Shown in pieces: positions 62,000 through 64,000 of a DNA stretch of 64,000 bases. Both the position numbers and the translations under genes were made by a program. The stretch is from Deinococcus aquaedulcis (GTDB lineage Bacteria > Deinococcota > Deinococci > Deinococcales > Deinococcaceae): assembly GCF_019693445.1 (NCBI RefSeq), contig NZ_JAHRBL010000009.1, forward strand, positions 62,001 through 126,000. Direction: 5' to 3'. Each line of letters opens with the position of its first letter. Position 1 is the stretch's first letter. The notes below the pieces were generated by a model. The model searched no databases. It was not told the DNA's origin and saw only the letters and a list, made by a program, of their open reading frames with translations.

Positions 62000-62982
62000 C
62001 CCGCGCCGCCCTGAACGTCACCATCCGCGAGGCCACGGACCACGACCTGCCCGCCCTGGCCGAGCTGCTGAGCGTAGTCAACCCCCGCCATCCCTGGACC
62101 GCCGAGCGCCTCGCCCACGACCTGCGCACCCTGCGCGCCGATCCCCTGGGCCTGCATGTGGCGCAGTGGGTGGCCCAGGAAGGTGGCGGCGCGCTGCTGG
62201 GCGCCGCTTCGGCGCTGCAGTTTGGCGGCATGTACCACCCGGGGCGCTACCACGCCGAACTGGGCGTGCACCCGGAGGCGCGCGCTCAGGGCATTGGCAC
62301 CGCGCTGGCCGAGGTACTGGGCACCCACCTGCAGGCCCGGGGTGCCCAGGAGGTGCTGGCCGGCAGCTACGAGGACGAGCCGCAGGGTGTGGCCTTCTTG
62401 CAGGCGCGCGGCTTTACCGAGGTCATGCGCTTTTTCGACAACGTGCTGGAGATGGCCGATTTCGACGCCCCCACCTGGGCCCAGGCCGAGGTCCTGCCCC
62501 GGGGGCTGCGCCTGCGGTCCCTGGCCGAGCTGCAGGCCGAGCAGGGCCGGGACGCCGCCCTGCGCGCCTACTACGAGGGCTGGGTGGCCGCCCGCGAGGA
62601 CGTGCCGCGCACCGGAGAAGCCACGCCCGTGCCCTTTGAGCGCTTCTGCCAGCAGCGCCTGGACCGCCCAGAGTTCTTTCCCGAAGGCGTGCTGCTGGCC
62701 GTGACCGAGGAGGGCGAGGTGGCGGCCCTGTCGGAACTGTACGGCGACGAGCACCACCCGGGCCGCCTGAACACCGGCCTGACCGGCACCCGGCGCGAGT
62801 GGCGGCGGCAGGGGCTGGCCCTGGCGGTCAAGCTGGCCGCGCTGCGGGTCGCCCGCGAACGCGGCGCCCACGAGGTCTGGACGGGCAACGCCACCACGAA
62901 CGCGCCCATGCTGGCCCTGAACGAGCGCCTGGGCTTTCGCCCGCGCGTGGCCTGGATCGAGATGAAATGGGGCGGGGTATGA
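61996..62982 (+). CDS. Twin-GNAT acetyltransferase 2
   Basis: A 328-residue paralogue. N-terminal GNAT: GRYHAELGVHPEARAQGIGTAL and GVAFLQARGFTEVMR. C-terminal GNAT: GLTGTRREWRRQGLALAVKL and TNAPMLALNERLGFRPR. It overlaps both neighbours by 4 nt, so all three twin-GNAT genes should be translated from one mRNA. Confidence 0.92.
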   Translation: MTRAALNVTIREATDHDLPALAELLSVVNPRHPWTAERLAHDLRTLRADPLGLHVAQWVAQEGGGALLGAASALQFGGMYHPGRYHAELGVHPEARAQGIGTALAEVLGTHLQARGAQEVLAGSYEDEPQGVAFLQARGFTEVMRFFDNVLEMADFDAPTWAQAEVLPRGLRLRSLAELQAEQGRDAALRAYYEGWVAAREDVPRTGEATPVPFERFCQQRLDRPEFFPEGVLLAVTEEGEVAALSELYGDEHHPGRLNTGLTGTRREWRRQGLALAVKLAALRVARERGAHEVWTGNATTNAPMLALNERLGFRPRVAWIEMKWGGV

Positions 62983-63965
62983 CCGGCCCGCAGCCGCCCG
63001 GGGTGGTCCGGATAGACGTTGGCCCGGTGCAGCCCCACGAGTGGGACGCGGCGGCCCGCGCCTACACCGCCGCGCTGCCCCACGACCCGGTCAGCGGCGC
63101 AGAGCTGCGCAGGCGCGACGAGGAGCAGCGGGGCTGGGGCCACCACGCGGGCGTGCTGGTGGCCCGGCAGGGTGAAGAGGTGGTGGGCACCGCCTCGTAC
63201 TTTCAGAACCCGGGCGCGTACCACCCGGGGCGCTTCACCCTGGAACTGGGCGTGGCCCCGGCGTGGCAGGGGCAGGGGGTGGGCCGCGCCCTCTGGGCGG
63301 CCCTGGAGGCGCGGCTCCGTGGGCTCGGCGCCGAATCGGCACGGATTCTGGCGCGGGATGAGCACCCAGTGGCCCCGGGGTTTCTGACCCGCCGGGGCTG
63401 GGTGGGCGACAAACGATACTTCTTCAGCGTGCTGGACGTGGCGACGTTCGACGGGGCCCGGTACGTGGGGCTGGCCGAGCGGCTGGCCGCCCAGGGCGTG
63501 CGCCTGCATTCCCTGACGGCTCTGCGGGCGGCCAACGAGCCGGACCTTGAGGCGCGCCTGCACACCCTGATGAGCGACGTGCGCCAGGACGTGCCCCGTG
63601 CAGAGCCGGCCACGCCCCTGTCGCAGGCGGTGTTTCAGGAGGCGGTGCTGGGCGACCCCGGCCTGCTGCCGGACGGCTATCTGGTGGCCGAGCACGGCGG
63701 CACCTTCATTGGGCAGACCACCCTGTTTCGCAGCGAGGCCAGCCCCGACCTGCTGACGGGCCTCACCGGGGTCACGCGGGCGTGGCGCGGCCGTGGGGTG
63801 GCGACCCTGCTCAAACTGGAGGCCATTCGCGTGGCCCAGGCCCTGGGCGCGCCCCTGATCCGCACCGACAACGCCAGCGACAACGCGCCTATGCTAGCGA
63901 TCAACGACCGCCTGGGCTTTATGCGCGAAGGCGGCGCGACGACCTCCTACCTGTACCGGTTCTGA
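62979..63965 (+). CDS. Twin-GNAT acetyltransferase 3
   Basis: A 328-residue paralogue starting MTGPQPPGVVRIDVGPVQPH at 62979. N-terminal GNAT: GRFTLELGVAPAWQGQGVGRAL; C-terminal GNAT: GLTGVTRAWRGRGVATLLKL and NAPMLAINDRLGFMREG. The N-terminal domains differ more between the three copies than the C-terminal ones, which suggests the C-terminal domain keeps acetyl-CoA chemistry while substrate specificity varies. Confidence 0.92.
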   Translation: MTGPQPPGVVRIDVGPVQPHEWDAAARAYTAALPHDPVSGAELRRRDEEQRGWGHHAGVLVARQGEEVVGTASYFQNPGAYHPGRFTLELGVAPAWQGQGVGRALWAALEARLRGLGAESARILARDEHPVAPGFLTRRGWVGDKRYFFSVLDVATFDGARYVGLAERLAAQGVRLHSLTALRAANEPDLEARLHTLMSDVRQDVPRAEPATPLSQAVFQEAVLGDPGLLPDGYLVAEHGGTFIGQTTLFRSEASPDLLTGLTGVTRAWRGRGVATLLKLEAIRVAQALGAPLIRTDNASDNAPMLAINDRLGFMREGGATTSYLYRF

Positions 63966-64000
63966 GGGCGGTGACCACATGACTTGGAGGGTTCACCTTC

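Noticed and set aside
63979..64000. ATG at 63979 as the start of another gene at the right edge
   Set aside because: Only seven codons are visible (MTWRVHL), and no ribosome binding site or -10 box supports it.

Overview
The window is high-GC, gene-dense chromosomal DNA that reads as a Deinococcus genome. The grounds are GlnRS with a C-terminal YqeY-like domain, a TTG-started FtsH, many Deinococcus-type conserved hypotheticals, and about twenty genes whose start codon lies 5-8 nt after a TANNNT -10 box (leaderless transcription). No rRNA, CRISPR array or transposase was found. Species-level assignment is not possible by eye.

Layout: 1-1.2 kb, ECF sigma factor and a GNAT; 1.3-3.2 kb, ftsH; 3.8-5.3 kb, a TPR protein. 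5.4-14.0 kb is an accessory island: half ABC exporter, class III lanthipeptide synthetase (LanKC), a 52-residue lanthipeptide precursor with two labionin-type motifs that is too short for routine ORF calling, a divergent P-loop/TPR/BTAD regulator, a small secreted peptide and a helical protein. Near-identical hairpin repeats lie at both ends of this island. 14-28 kb is housekeeping: beta-propeller, glnS, HtrA protease, XRE-S24 repressor, Nudix, GGCT-like, rpsO, tRNA-Leu(GAG), SRP RNA, carbonic anhydrase, M29 aminopeptidase, tRNA-Pro(GGG). 28-36 kb holds a nitrilase, GNATs, kbl, menG, a 22-residue-repeat protein, a PadR/membrane-protein pair and sucB.

37.1-37.44 kb, between a conserved hypothetical and sucA, carries two tandem RNAs. 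In each, the 3' half of a tRNA (T arm and acceptor 3' strand) precedes the 5' half (acceptor 5' strand and D arm), the acceptor is closed by a loop, and the two outer strands pair with each other over several helices. This is the circularly permuted tRNA-mimic design of bacterial Y RNAs (YrlA type). No Ro60 gene is in the window.

40-48 kb holds an SMP-30 lactonase, a secreted three-repeat protein, small proteins, an MFS exporter, an M48 protease, YwbE and an SDR. 48.4-56.4 kb is a purine operon on the minus strand (purC, purS, cupin, purQ, two DinB, MOSC, purL, purF). A 509-bp element with 38/39-identical terminal inverted repeats and a DUF559 gene sits between purL and purF. 56.7-64 kb has an Ada/AlkA repair fusion, an isocitrate-lyase-family enzyme, an alpha/beta hydrolase and three consecutive twin-GNAT proteins.
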